Below, one piece after another: positions 40,316-49,357 of a stretch of DNA of 64,000 bases. This DNA comes from Soonwooa sp. (GTDB taxonomy: Bacteria > Bacteroidota > Bacteroidia > Flavobacteriales > Weeksellaceae). Under the pieces are notes generated by a model, which did no database searches, was not told the DNA's origin, and saw only the letters and a list, made by a program, of their open reading frames with translations. The stretch lies in the NCBI RefSeq assembly GCF_030151385.1, contig NZ_JASLDS010000073.1, forward strand, positions 62,001 through 126,000, given 5' to 3'. The translations under genes were made by a program, and so were the position numbers. How positions within the stretch are numbered: position 1 is the stretch's first letter; the number at the start of each line of letters is the position of its first letter.

Positions 40316-40693
40316 ATGAGAAAAGAATTTACAGACCTCGACCTCAATCGCTCTGTCGGAAATCTTCTTCGTTTGGGCGTTATCTTATCCGTTGCAACTT
40401 CTCTTATTGGTTTTATTAAACTTTTTTTGGAGGGTTTTAAAATGCCAAAAACTTATGATCAACTAAGTATTCCAAGTGAAAATGTTTGGGAGCATTTTTG
40501 GATTTCTCTTAAAAACCTTGAAGGAATGGGCATCATTCAGCTTGGGATTTTGCTTTTGATTATCACACCACTTATGCGAATTATTTTTGCGCTAATCGGC
40601 TACCTTAAGGAGAAAGATTATATCTACGTGGTAATTTCTTTGATTGTGTTAGGAATTATGTTTGTGAGTTTCTTTAGTGGCTATGCACATTAA
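40316..40693 (+). CDS. DUF1634 membrane protein
   Basis: 125 residues with three hydrophobic segments (~18-36, 64-86, 98-118). 'NLLRLGVILSVATSLIGFI' at the start and 'GIIQLGILLLIITPLMRIIF' are the conserved DUF1634 pattern. It probably works with TauE as a transport partner, because the two are in one operon with 6 bp between them. It ends 1 bp before the stop of the convergent VOC gene. Confidence 0.88.
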   Translation: MRKEFTDLDLNRSVGNLLRLGVILSVATSLIGFIKLFLEGFKMPKTYDQLSIPSENVWEHFWISLKNLEGMGIIQLGILLLIITPLMRIIFALIGYLKEKDYIYVVISLIVLGIMFVSFFSGYAH

Positions 40694-41071
40694 TTAAGCT
40701 TCGTAAAACTCCAAAGGCAATCCATCTGGATCTTGAGTAAAAAAGAATTTTTTATCGGTAAATTCATCAATTCTGATTTCTTCACAGATTAATTCTTTTG
40801 AAATAAACTCCTGTCTTTTCAATTCTACATCATCGACCGAAAAAGCTAGATGTCGCAATCCACAAGCTTCAGGTTGTGAAGGTCTTTTAGGAGGGTTTGG
40901 AAAAGAGAAAAGCTCTATGACATAATGGTCATCAATCGCCAAATCTAATTTGTAAGATTGTCGTTCTTCACGATAAACTTCACGAATAATATTTAAGTCT
41001 AAAACTTCCGTATAAAACTTTTTCGAAACTTCATATTCGGAGCAAATGATTGCAATATGGTGGATTTTCAT
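40694..41071 (-). CDS. VOC-family (glyoxalase-like) protein
   Basis: 125 residues with paired beta-alpha-beta modules. Metal ligands expected for the fold: H5 ('MKIHHIAIICSEY'), E54 region ('HYVIELFSFP'), H74 ('ACGLRHLAFSVDDVEL') and E122 ('DPDGLPLEFYEA'). The full set resembles the SMU1112c/YaeR-type glyoxalase. Substrate unknown. Confidence 0.85.
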   Translation of the reverse strand: MKIHHIAIICSEYEVSKKFYTEVLDLNIIREVYREERQSYKLDLAIDDHYVIELFSFPNPPKRPSQPEACGLRHLAFSVDDVELKRQEFISKELICEEIRIDEFTDKKFFFTQDPDGLPLEFYEA

Positions 41072-41228
41072 TTTTTTTGATTTAAAATTAGAATTATATT
41101 ATTCAAAATTGATCTTTCACTTCGTTTAAAATCAGAAACTTTGTTTTGGTTAAATCACAAAAGGATAAAAGTTCGCAAAAATGAATGATTTGATTTTTCT
41201 TATTTCTTTAATCAACATTAAATAAAAA

Positions 41229-41257
41229 AGTTGAGTAAATTTTTTCCACTCAACTTC
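41229..41257 (-). terminator. Terminator after mvaD
   Basis: Stem AAGTTGAGT / ACTCAACTT with an 11-nt loop and a T-run on the minus strand, 24 bp past the mvaD stop. Confidence 0.8.
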
Positions 41258-41280
41258 ATAAATTTTTAATGATTTAAAAC

Positions 41281-42339
41281 TTAAAACCTCATCACATCTT
41301 TCACAACACCTCCTTTTTGTGTAAATGGTAACAATTCTTGATTTATAAAGTTTTCAATTTTATCTTGTTCAAGATGATTCGGGAATAAAAGATGAACGTT
41401 TGCACCAGCATCTAACGTAAAGAACAATGGTAAACTTGTAATTCTTCGGAACTCCCAAATCTTATTAATCACTTCCAAAGTTCCAGTTTTCATCAAAATA
41501 AAAGCTGGATCACTCATCATCATCATTGCATGTAAGGTTAGTGCTTCATGCTCAGTTAATTTGATAAAACCATCCAAATCTCCACTCTCCAAAATATCTT
41601 TTAGCTTTTCAAAGTTTTCATGAGCTTCTTGAAAACGACGTTCCGCATAAGGATTGGTATTCATCAATCCATGTCCAACCGTCGAAGAAACACTTTTTTC
41701 TCCTTCATGAATCAACAACACCCAATCATTAAATCGCTTAAAAATTGGATGAATCTCATCATTTGGATATGGAACAGCAAACAAGTCAGAGCTTTCTGAA
41801 ACCTCTTTTGTTTTTCCCCAAACAATCAATCCATTGTAAAGACTTCGACATGCACTTCCACTTCCTAATCGCGCTAAGAAACTGGCTTTTTGGTTGTCGG
41901 TTGTCGGTTGTTGCTTATTTGAAGAAAATTTTTCGTCCAAAGCCATCAAACATTTAGCAATCGCTCCAAAACCCGATGCCGAACTTGCAATTCCAGAACT
42001 ATGTGGAAAAGTATTTTCAGTTTTAATGATGAACTTTCCTTTCAAAATCCAAGGCAAATATTTTCCGATATTCTTAAAATATTTTTCAATTTTATCAGCG
42101 AACTTTTTTTCTTCTTTTCCAGCCAAAAAAGTCTGAACCGAAAATTCTTCGTTTGCTAAAAATTCCATCGTTGTATTGGTTTTACAGTTGTTAAGTGTAT
42201 AACTGATACTCGGATTCGCTGGAATCTGATTTTCGTATTTTCCCCAATATTTAATAATCGCAATATTCGACGGACAAGATTCTGTTACAGTCTGATTGCT
42301 AATATTAAAGTCTTTATTTCTTATAAATTGATTCTCCAT
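41281..42339 (-). CDS. mvaD: Diphosphomevalonate decarboxylase
   Basis: 352-residue GHMP-superfamily enzyme that turns mevalonate diphosphate into isopentenyl diphosphate with ATP. Motifs: 'SCPSNIAIIKYWGKYENQIP' (substrate loop), 'NTFPHSSGIASSASGFGAIA' (GHMP phosphate loop) and 'FFTLDAGANVHLLFP' with the catalytic Asp. The presence of the gene shows isoprenoids are made by the mevalonate route, as usual in Flavobacteriia. Other mva genes are not in the window. A cluster of palindromes occupies the upstream region. Confidence 0.95.
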   Translation of the reverse strand: MENQFIRNKDFNISNQTVTESCPSNIAIIKYWGKYENQIPANPSISYTLNNCKTNTTMEFLANEEFSVQTFLAGKEEKKFADKIEKYFKNIGKYLPWILKGKFIIKTENTFPHSSGIASSASGFGAIAKCLMALDEKFSSNKQQPTTDNQKASFLARLGSGSACRSLYNGLIVWGKTKEVSESSDLFAVPYPNDEIHPIFKRFNDWVLLIHEGEKSVSSTVGHGLMNTNPYAERRFQEAHENFEKLKDILESGDLDGFIKLTEHEALTLHAMMMMSDPAFILMKTGTLEVINKIWEFRRITSLPLFFTLDAGANVHLLFPNHLEQDKIENFINQELLPFTQKGGVVKDVMRF

Positions 42340-42350
42340 GTTTTCTTTAT

Positions 42351-42560
42351 TGCTAGGACTGCGTCCGACTTTTTCCTAGGATTACATCCTAGGCTATTAA
42401 AATTCATCCCTTCGGGATGATTGCATATTATTTTTAATTCCTAGGACTGCGTGCTAGGTTATGTACATTTATCCCTTCGGGGTTTTCTAGGAATGCGTTC
42501 TCTTTTTCCTAGGATTACATCCTAGGCTATGTACATTCATCCCTTCGGGATGACTGCATA
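42351..42560. repeat. Cluster of REP-like two-hairpin units
   Basis: Repeated unit: hairpin A (CCTAGGAT-TAC-ATCCTAGG) followed ~20 bp later by hairpin B (CATCCC-TTC-GGGATG). Good A copies at 42375-42393 and 42508-42526; variant copies at 42440-42458 and ~42487-42502 and a partial first one near 42351-42368; B copies at 42404-42420, 42471-42483 and 42537-42553. Variants differ by paired changes that keep the stems. It fills the gap between the acyl-CoA ligase and mvaD. No RAYT-type transposase is in the window. Confidence 0.75.
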
Positions 42561-42566
42561 TTTTTT

Positions 42567-44333
42567 TTAGTGACCTTGGTACATTTTTTCAATAAGGTCA
42601 GCATATTTTTCTAAAACAACTTTGCGGCGAACTTTTAAGGTTGGTGTCATTTCGCCTAAGTCCATTTGGAAATCTCTTGGCAACAACGTGATTTTTTTTA
42701 TCTTTTCGTAAGATGCCAAATCTTTTTGAAGTTCATTGATTTTTTGATTGTAAAAATCAACAACTTTTGGATTGTTAATCAAATCTTCATGAGATTGGTA
42801 ACTGATGTTTTCTTGTTTTGCTTTTTCTTCCAAAGCTTCAAAATTCGGAACAATTAAAGCCGTTACATAAGAACGTCCTTCAGCGATAAGAACCGCTTGT
42901 TGTACGAAAGCATCATTGGTCAAAAGGTTTTCCGTTGCTTGAGGCGAAACATATTTACCATTCGAGGTTTTCATCAAATCCTTGATTCGATCGGTAATAG
43001 TCAAATTTCCTTCGTTGTCAATTGAGCCACAATCTCCAGTTCTAAACCATCCATCTTCGGTGAAAACTTTTGCTGTTTCTTCGGGACGGTTATAATAGCC
43101 TTTCATAATGCCATTTCCTTTGGCAAGAATTTCTTCTTCCGTACCAATTTTTAATTCGACGCCTGGAAGAGCCTTACCAGTTGTCCCAAATTTATATTTG
43201 GTCAAAGGATAAAGTGCCAAAGTCGCCGTTGTTTCAGTTAGTCCATAACCAACAGTTAAATGGATGCCCATTGCATCAAAAAACTGTGCAATTTCGGGAG
43301 AAATTGATGCTCCACCACATGGCATAAACCACAATCTACCTCCTAGCTGTCCTTTAATTTTTTTGAAAACTAAAGTATTGGCGATTTTATATTTTAAGCC
43401 TAATCCCAATGGAACTGACTTTTCTTGTCGTTTTAATTCGTGATATTGAGAACCAACCCCCATCGCCCAGTTAAAAATTTTCTGTTTTGTTGGTGATGAA
43501 CTTTGGATGGTTTCCTGAATTTTAATATAAATTTTCTGATAAAATCTCGGAACCGAACACATCATCGTTGGCTGTACAATCGGCAACTCTTCAGCAATCG
43601 CCTTGGTATCTGTCAAAAATGAAACTTTTGCACCACCAGTCATTGCTAACAATGTCCAACTTCTTTCGAAAACATGGGTTAACGGTAAAAAAGCAAATGA
43701 ATGTTCATCTTCAAAGTTTTTAAATTTGAAAAATTCGAAGTGAGCGTCAAAAGCTTTCACAAAATTTCCGTGCATCAACATCACGCCTTTCGGGGTTCCC
43801 GTTGTACCAGATGTATAAATAATGGTCGCCAAATCATCATCTTGCATGTCCAAAATCTCCAAGTCTTCGCTCGCAGGTTTTATGAATTTTTGAAGATGAA
43901 TACTTTGATCATGAATAATTCTTTCATAAGTTTTGGTAACGACAATCTTTTCAAGGCTTGGACATTCTTCCAACAAAGCAATAGCGTTGTCGTAATGTTG
44001 CTTGTTACCCGTCAAAATCAATTTTGCTCCAGAATCCTGAATTACATACTTGGCTTGATCTTTTGTATTGGTTGAATATATCGGAACCGTTACCGCGCCA
44101 ATTGCCAAAGTCGCCAAATCCATTGTAATCCACTCTGCAGAATTGTCCGAATAGATGGCAACGCGGTCACCTTTTTGGATGCCAGCTTCCTTTAGCGCAT
44201 TAGCCGTTTTGAAAACAACGGTCTTTAATTTTCTCCACGTAATATGCGACCAGCCAGCTCCACTTTTGAAACCGATAGCCTGTTTTAGAGGATAATTTTG
44301 TGCATTGCTTACAAGGAAATTTGCGATATTCAT
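42567..44333 (-). CDS. Long-chain acyl-CoA synthetase (AMP-forming)
   Basis: 588 residues, adenylate-forming ANL family. 'LATIIYTSGTTGTPKGVMLM' (~167-186) is the P-loop; 'YGLTETTATLALYPL' the second motif, 'GWFRTGDCGSIDNEGNLTI' the adenylation core, and 'KVRRKVVLEKYADLIEKM' at the C-terminus contains the catalytic lysine region. Activates fatty acids for beta-oxidation or lipid synthesis. Its ATG overlaps the stop of the upstream reductase by 1 bp (TAATG), so the two are translationally coupled. Confidence 0.93.
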   Translation of the reverse strand: MNIANFLVSNAQNYPLKQAIGFKSGAGWSHITWRKLKTVVFKTANALKEAGIQKGDRVAIYSDNSAEWITMDLATLAIGAVTVPIYSTNTKDQAKYVIQDSGAKLILTGNKQHYDNAIALLEECPSLEKIVVTKTYERIIHDQSIHLQKFIKPASEDLEILDMQDDDLATIIYTSGTTGTPKGVMLMHGNFVKAFDAHFEFFKFKNFEDEHSFAFLPLTHVFERSWTLLAMTGGAKVSFLTDTKAIAEELPIVQPTMMCSVPRFYQKIYIKIQETIQSSSPTKQKIFNWAMGVGSQYHELKRQEKSVPLGLGLKYKIANTLVFKKIKGQLGGRLWFMPCGGASISPEIAQFFDAMGIHLTVGYGLTETTATLALYPLTKYKFGTTGKALPGVELKIGTEEEILAKGNGIMKGYYNRPEETAKVFTEDGWFRTGDCGSIDNEGNLTITDRIKDLMKTSNGKYVSPQATENLLTNDAFVQQAVLIAEGRSYVTALIVPNFEALEEKAKQENISYQSHEDLINNPKVVDFYNQKINELQKDLASYEKIKKITLLPRDFQMDLGEMTPTLKVRRKVVLEKYADLIEKMYQGH

Positions 44334-45358
44334 TATTGATCTTGTGTATAGTTTTTCAAGTGAAAATCAAAACTTTCCGAAACAGGAATAAAATCGAAAT
44401 TCAATTGTTTTTTTATTTTTTTATTACTGAGTTTAGAATCAGTTGTAATGGCTTCGATATTGACTTTATTCGCCATTCGGAGACTTGGGACTAACCAGCC
44501 AAATAAAGCATTAAGCGTTCGCCCGATATTTAACACCGATTTCGAAACAAGCTTTACAGGCGCTTTGTCAACAGCTTTTCTAACCTTATTAGCGATGACT
44601 TCGTTTTTAACATTATCTTCAACCAAAACAAATCTTTGATCAAATACATTGGAATCCATTAAAGTCACAGCAACTTTTGCCACATCGCGAACATCTATAT
44701 AACCTGATGATCCATCTGTCGAAAATCCCGATTTTGCAAGTTGCCCGAACATCTCGCCGCTGCTACTCGACCAATTACCAGAACCGACAATAATTGCAGG
44801 ATTGATGATAACAACATTGAGACCTTCCGCAGCAGCGCGCCAAATTTCCATTTCGGAAAAATGCTTAGACTTTGCGTAAGCCGAATGATCTAATTTAGAA
44901 TTAAAATCACAGGTTTCGTCTTGTAATTTCTCTTCATTAAAACCATCTAAAACAGCAACAGAACTTACAAAACAAAATTTTTCGACACCAGAATCTTGTA
45001 CTGCATAAAGTAGATTTTTTGTTCCTTCGATATTGGTTTTGTACATCTCATCGCGGTCTTTCGGGTGAAAACTCACTTTTGCGGCACAATGATAAATTTC
45101 AGATACATTTTCAACTACTTTTTCTAAAGAAAAAATATCGTTAAAATCCGCATCTACCCATTCGATTTGGTTATAATAAAAATCTGGCTGGTCTGTATAG
45201 AATTTATACGAATGTAAGACATCCTTCAGGTTGCTATTTGGTCGTTTGGTAGCACGAACTTTACATCCTTGTTTCAGAAGTTCTAAAACAATAACGCGCC
45301 CCAAAATCCCCGTTGCACCAGTTACTAAAATGTATTTTTCCTGCGGATATGCCTCCAA
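44333..45358 (-). CDS. NAD-dependent epimerase/dehydratase-like reductase
   Basis: 341 residues. Rossmann motif 'ILVTGATGILGRVIVLEL' (~10-27), 'DFNDIFSLEKV', and the SDR pair 'SSVAVLDGF' and 'YAKSKHFSEMEIW' (Tyr-x3-Lys). Extended SDR fold, likely a dihydroflavonol/aldehyde-reductase or steroid-dehydrogenase-like member. The start is TTG at 45358: an in-frame stop lies upstream, and no ATG exists before the nucleotide loop. A TAnnTTTG promoter element sits 30 bp upstream on the minus strand (45388-45395). Coupling to the acyl-CoA ligase suggests lipid or fatty-aldehyde metabolism. Confidence 0.88.
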   Translation of the reverse strand: MEAYPQEKYILVTGATGILGRVIVLELLKQGCKVRATKRPNSNLKDVLHSYKFYTDQPDFYYNQIEWVDADFNDIFSLEKVVENVSEIYHCAAKVSFHPKDRDEMYKTNIEGTKNLLYAVQDSGVEKFCFVSSVAVLDGFNEEKLQDETCDFNSKLDHSAYAKSKHFSEMEIWRAAAEGLNVVIINPAIIVGSGNWSSSSGEMFGQLAKSGFSTDGSSGYIDVRDVAKVAVTLMDSNVFDQRFVLVEDNVKNEVIANKVRKAVDKAPVKLVSKSVLNIGRTLNALFGWLVPSLRMANKVNIEAITTDSKLSNKKIKKQLNFDFIPVSESFDFHLKNYTQDQ

Positions 45359-45387
45359 GCTGTAGTTTTTAAAAAATCAAATCCCGA

Positions 45388-45395
45388 CAAAGATA
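45388..45395 (-). promoter_or_regulatory. -7 promoter element of the reductase/acyl-CoA ligase operon
   Basis: Minus strand TATCTTTG, a full TAnnTTTG match, 30 bp upstream of the TTG start at 45358. Confidence 0.6.
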
Positions 45396-45421
45396 CGCAT
45401 AGAAATTCTAAATTAAAACCT

Positions 45422-46201
45422 CTATTTATCAAACAAAAAAGCTTTAACAGCAATTGCAAAATCCGTTGGATTATTTGCTTGTACCCAATGCGAGGCATTT
45501 GCAATCTCTACCAAACTAGAATCAGGGAATTGTTGTTTGATTAAAAAATCGTCTTGTGGAAGAATATAGTTGGATTTCGAACCTTTAATAAACAAAGTCG
45601 GTCCATTGTAAACACCAAACTTAATCGCGTTAGATACAAATTCTGTATAGTTATCTGCCAAAGTTTGTAAGTTAAAACGCCAATCCAACTTTTTGTCATC
45701 TGTCCAATAAAGATTCTTCATCAAAAACTGAATAACAAAAGTCTCTGGGATATATTCTTTAAGAACATCTTCCACATCGTGACGCGATTCAACTTTAGAA
45801 AAATCAACAGTTTGTAAAGCTTTAATAATACCTTGATGATGTGGCGGATAAGCCTTTGGAGAGATGTCAACAACAATCAGTTTTTCTACTCTTTCGGGGA
45901 AATTAATCGCACATTGCATCACTGCTTTTCCACCAAGAGAATGCCCCAAAAGATACGCTTTATCAATATTGTGAGCATCCATATAATTGATAATATCGTT
46001 TGCAAGATCGTCATGCGTCATCGATGGCGAATGAAAACTTCTGCCATGATTCCTAAGATCCAACAAATGCGTCGGCATCATTTCTCCGAATTCTTTTCCG
46101 AAACTTCCCCAGTTATCAAGCATTCCGAAAAGTCCATGTAACACCAACAAAGGCGTCCCAGCCTTATCTTCTCCGTATATTTTTGAATGTAATATTTCCA
46201 T
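45422..46201 (-). CDS. Alpha/beta hydrolase, YbfF-like
   Basis: 259 residues with the nucleophile elbow G-H-S88-L-G in 'YLLGHSLGGKAVM', the oxyanion loop 'LVLHGLFGMLDNWGSF' and the catalytic His in 'ANASHWVQANNP'. 'DLRNHGRSFHSPSMTH' is typical of YbfF/esterase-type hydrolases that act on acyl esters, including acyl-CoA. Its ATG overlaps the stop of the upstream gene by 1 bp (TAATG), as with the reductase/ligase pair. Confidence 0.9.
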   Translation of the reverse strand: MEILHSKIYGEDKAGTPLLVLHGLFGMLDNWGSFGKEFGEMMPTHLLDLRNHGRSFHSPSMTHDDLANDIINYMDAHNIDKAYLLGHSLGGKAVMQCAINFPERVEKLIVVDISPKAYPPHHQGIIKALQTVDFSKVESRHDVEDVLKEYIPETFVIQFLMKNLYWTDDKKLDWRFNLQTLADNYTEFVSNAIKFGVYNGPTLFIKGSKSNYILPQDDFLIKQQFPDSSLVEIANASHWVQANNPTDFAIAVKAFLFDK

Positions 46202-47334
46202 TATTTCATTTTATATTTTTCCCAATATTTTTTAGGGAACAGTACTTTATTCGTATTTTCATCTACAACAAAAACCGCTGCATCATCATCGTTTTTCTCC
46301 ACAGTGACATCAAAACTTCTCGGCGATAACTCAACTTCCAAAGGAGTGCTAAAAAGCTTTATCTTCTCAGTTTCTGATTTTAAAAAATAGACAACATTTT
46401 CTCCGTTCACCGTCTCTTTCAAAAGACTTGGATAATTAATCTTTTCCGCACTAGCTGACGAACCTATTCCCATTGATGGAGGCACAGCAAATGATGATGT
46501 AGAAAGTGTTTTTCCCAGTAATTTTTCCGCAGTAGCAAGTGCTTCATCCTCACTAAAACTTTCTCCAAAAGATTTTAATTTCTTTAATTTAGAATCATAT
46601 ATCGTCCATAAATTTGCTTTACTTGCGGTAATATCTCTCAATAGCAGATAATCAAAGGCTTTACGACTCCTGTCATCCAAATTTACACTTTCATCTCTCG
46701 CCAATCCATCGTCATTCGATTTGTTAAGATCATACAAGACAACAAATTTGTCACTAACAGCATTAAATATAGGCGTAAAGCTACCATCATCCTTCATAAT
46801 GATAAACTTATCTTGAACTAAAGACTTTATAGGTTCAATGCTAGGCAGTGCTTTTACTTTAGAACCTTGACCTGTCGTTTTCTTTTCGGCAACAATTGGT
46901 TTGCTAATTTCGGTGCTAGGAGTATAAATTCCTATAAGGTAATTTCCATTATTCTGCAAGCTATAAAATTCATCTTTCAAAGGCATTTCTGAGCCATAAT
47001 CAATACTTATGAGATAAGATTTATCTTTTTTCTTCGCAAGCAAGTAGGCTTTATTTTTTATGTAAATAAGATTAGTATAGATTGATGCATAGGTTTGTTT
47101 TTTTTTGGTATCCGCACTAAAAAACAAATAAACATCTTTGTCGTAATCTTTAAAAACAAAGGCCTTATTGTCCTTATAACTATTAGAATATTGAAAACTT
47201 GCAGGAACAATTTCCTCTCCTGACGAATCGACTAATCCTATTTTAGAATTAGTTCTAAATTCAAAATATTTGGTTTGCGCAAAAGTGGAAATTGCAAAAA
47301 GCAAACACAAAAATTGCAAATATTTTCTCATCAT
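46201..47334 (-). CDS. Exported protein of unknown function, tandem paralogue 1
   Basis: 377 residues with signal peptide 'MMRKYLQFLCLLFAISTFAQ'. It aligns by eye with the next gene upstream over the whole length: N-terminal 'EFRTNSKIGLVDSSGEEIVP' (WG-repeat-like), the middle 'AYLLAKKKDKSYLISIDYG' and the end 'FPKKYWEKYKMK'. No catalytic motif. The WG-like start suggests a beta-propeller-like or structural envelope protein. Overlaps the hydrolase gene by 1 bp, so both belong to one transcript. Confidence 0.7.
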   Translation of the reverse strand: MMRKYLQFLCLLFAISTFAQTKYFEFRTNSKIGLVDSSGEEIVPASFQYSNSYKDNKAFVFKDYDKDVYLFFSADTKKKQTYASIYTNLIYIKNKAYLLAKKKDKSYLISIDYGSEMPLKDEFYSLQNNGNYLIGIYTPSTEISKPIVAEKKTTGQGSKVKALPSIEPIKSLVQDKFIIMKDDGSFTPIFNAVSDKFVVLYDLNKSNDDGLARDESVNLDDRSRKAFDYLLLRDITASKANLWTIYDSKLKKLKSFGESFSEDEALATAEKLLGKTLSTSSFAVPPSMGIGSSASAEKINYPSLLKETVNGENVVYFLKSETEKIKLFSTPLEVELSPRSFDVTVEKNDDDAAVFVVDENTNKVLFPKKYWEKYKMK

Positions 47335-47458
47335 TTTTTATAATTTGTGATTTTTCTTAAAACTATATTAAACACTCCAAATAAACGATAAAGCACAAGC
47401 AATAACAATATCGCTTAATCTTCACTGTATACTTTAGAATGTCATATTTCCAGTATTG

Positions 47459-48598
47459 TCAATTCATATCAAATTTTTCCCAATATTTTTTAGGAAAATA
47501 AATCTTCCCATTGTCCAAGCCAACTGAGAATGCTGCATCATCTTTTTTATCCTTTGTCTCTATTTTAATTTTTGAAGATCCATAAACCTCAATCGTGTTA
47601 GAAGTTGAGAACAAAGCTAGTTTTTCAGTTTCGGATTTCACTTGATATAAGATATTTTTTCCGTCAGTAGCTTTCTCAACCACAAAGTGAGGATAAAAAA
47701 TTTTCTTAGTCGATATACCAGAAGGCGGAACAATCCCAGAGCCCGAAAAAGGAGACACACTCAATTCTTTTTTTAAAAGTTCGGAAGCTAAACTCGAAAT
47801 TTTATATTCGTCCAGTCCATCATAATTGATAGCACCAACTTTTTTGAATTTTGAATCATAAATCAAAATGTCTTTATTTTTTCGATAATCCCTCAAAGCC
47901 AAATAATCGAAGTTCTCGGAATTCTGTTCGGAAATATTGACAAGTTTAACTTCCTGCGCGTCTGTATTATTTTCCTTTACAACTTTTAGTTTATCCTCAT
48001 ACAATGGATAAAAATTAGTTGCATAAGCTTTGAAAATAGGAACGAACTTTCCATCATTTTTATAAACTATAAAATCTTCGGAATACTTATCCTCAGGAAC
48101 TTTCTGAATTTGAGGCAAACCTGTTTTTTTATCAATAATTTTCGGTTCAGGTTTGGCAGGCAATTTTGTAGGTTCAACAATCGTCAAAAGATAATCGCCC
48201 ACAGACTTTATCGAGTGATAATATTGTTTCAAAGGCATGACTTGGTCATTATCAATGTCAATCAAAAAAGTCTTTTTATCAGCTTTATCAGAGTATTTCA
48301 GATAAGCTTTGTCATTCATCCTTATAACTGTCCAACTTAGATTATTAAGAAGTAGACTCTTCTTAGTTTTCGCATTGTAGTAGGCATCAACATTGCTTCC
48401 GTCATTAAACAAAAAGACATTTCCTGATTGCTTTGTATCGACATTTTTATATTTCGGCTCTATCAGTTCGACGCCATTTTCGTCTGCTAAACCTTTTTTA
48501 GAATTTATTTGAAATTCCTTTACATTATCTTGTGAAAACGCCAAACTGCCAAACATCAAAAAAGTACTCGATAGGATATTTTTAAAATATTTTTTCAT
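47459..48598 (-). CDS. Exported protein of unknown function, tandem paralogue 2
   Basis: 379 residues; signal region 'MKKYFKNILSSTFLMFGSLAFSQ'. Shares with its neighbour 'EFQINSKKGLADENGVELIE', 'KAYLKYSDKADKKTFLIDID', 'KPEPKIIDKKTG' and the closing 'IYFPKKYWEKFDMN'. The copies are clearly diverged, so the duplication is old. It follows pdxJ by 18 bp, on the same strand. Confidence 0.7.
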   Translation of the reverse strand: MKKYFKNILSSTFLMFGSLAFSQDNVKEFQINSKKGLADENGVELIEPKYKNVDTKQSGNVFLFNDGSNVDAYYNAKTKKSLLLNNLSWTVIRMNDKAYLKYSDKADKKTFLIDIDNDQVMPLKQYYHSIKSVGDYLLTIVEPTKLPAKPEPKIIDKKTGLPQIQKVPEDKYSEDFIVYKNDGKFVPIFKAYATNFYPLYEDKLKVVKENNTDAQEVKLVNISEQNSENFDYLALRDYRKNKDILIYDSKFKKVGAINYDGLDEYKISSLASELLKKELSVSPFSGSGIVPPSGISTKKIFYPHFVVEKATDGKNILYQVKSETEKLALFSTSNTIEVYGSSKIKIETKDKKDDAAFSVGLDNGKIYFPKKYWEKFDMN

Positions 48599-48616
48599 TA
48601 TTGATTTGTGTTTATC

Positions 48617-49339
48617 CTACCACTTCGCCAGTCGCTTCAGATAAGCTTGGATGGTATTTTCTAGTCCCATGTACAAAGCTTCCGAAATTAAAGCGTGACC
48701 AATGGAGACCTCCAACAAGTTCGGAATATTGTCCGAAAAGTATTTTAAATTGTCTAAACTTAAATCATGTCCCCCGTTAATTCCTAAACCAAATTCTGTT
48801 GCTTTAACGGCAGTTTCGTAATAGTCTTTAATCGCTGCTTCTTTGTTATTTGGATATTCTTTAGCAAAAGCTTCTGTGTAAAGTTCGATTCGATCTGTTC
48901 CCGTTTTCGCAGCCCACTCCACCATTTCAGGATTTGGATCTAAGAAAATCGAAGTTCTGATTCCCGCATTTTTAAAAGTCGAAACAATTTCCATCAATTT
49001 ATCCAAATGCGTTTTGCAGTCCCAGCCAGCATTTGATGTAATCGCATCTTCTGCATCAGGAACCAAAGTCACTTGCTCAGGTTTCACCTCCAAAACCATT
49101 TTAATAAAATCGGGATAAGGATTTCCTTCGATGTTAAATTCTGTTGTCACCAAAGGCTTTAGATCATACACATCTTTTCGCATGATATGTCTTTCGTCAG
49201 GACGTGGATGGATCGTAATCCCTTGCGCGCCAAACTTTTGTGCATCGATTGCAATTTGCGTTACACTTGGCACATCGCCACCTCTAGCATTTCTTAACGT
49301 TGCAATTTTATTAATATTGACACTTAATTTTGTTGTCAT
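48617..49339 (-). CDS. pdxJ: Pyridoxine 5'-phosphate synthase PdxJ
   Basis: 240-residue TIM barrel that condenses deoxyxylulose phosphate with 3-amino-2-oxopropyl phosphate to pyridoxine 5'-phosphate. 'LSVNINKIATLRNARGGDVP' at the N-terminus, 'GITIHPRPDERHI', 'VTLVPDAEDAITSNAGWD', 'GLGINGGHDLSLDNL' and 'EVSIGHALISEALYMGL' carry the phosphate and substrate ligands. Length normal. Confidence 0.95.
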   Translation of the reverse strand: MTTKLSVNINKIATLRNARGGDVPSVTQIAIDAQKFGAQGITIHPRPDERHIMRKDVYDLKPLVTTEFNIEGNPYPDFIKMVLEVKPEQVTLVPDAEDAITSNAGWDCKTHLDKLMEIVSTFKNAGIRTSIFLDPNPEMVEWAAKTGTDRIELYTEAFAKEYPNNKEAAIKDYYETAVKATEFGLGINGGHDLSLDNLKYFSDNIPNLLEVSIGHALISEALYMGLENTIQAYLKRLAKW

Positions 49340-49357
49340 TTTCTTATTTGTTTTTGT

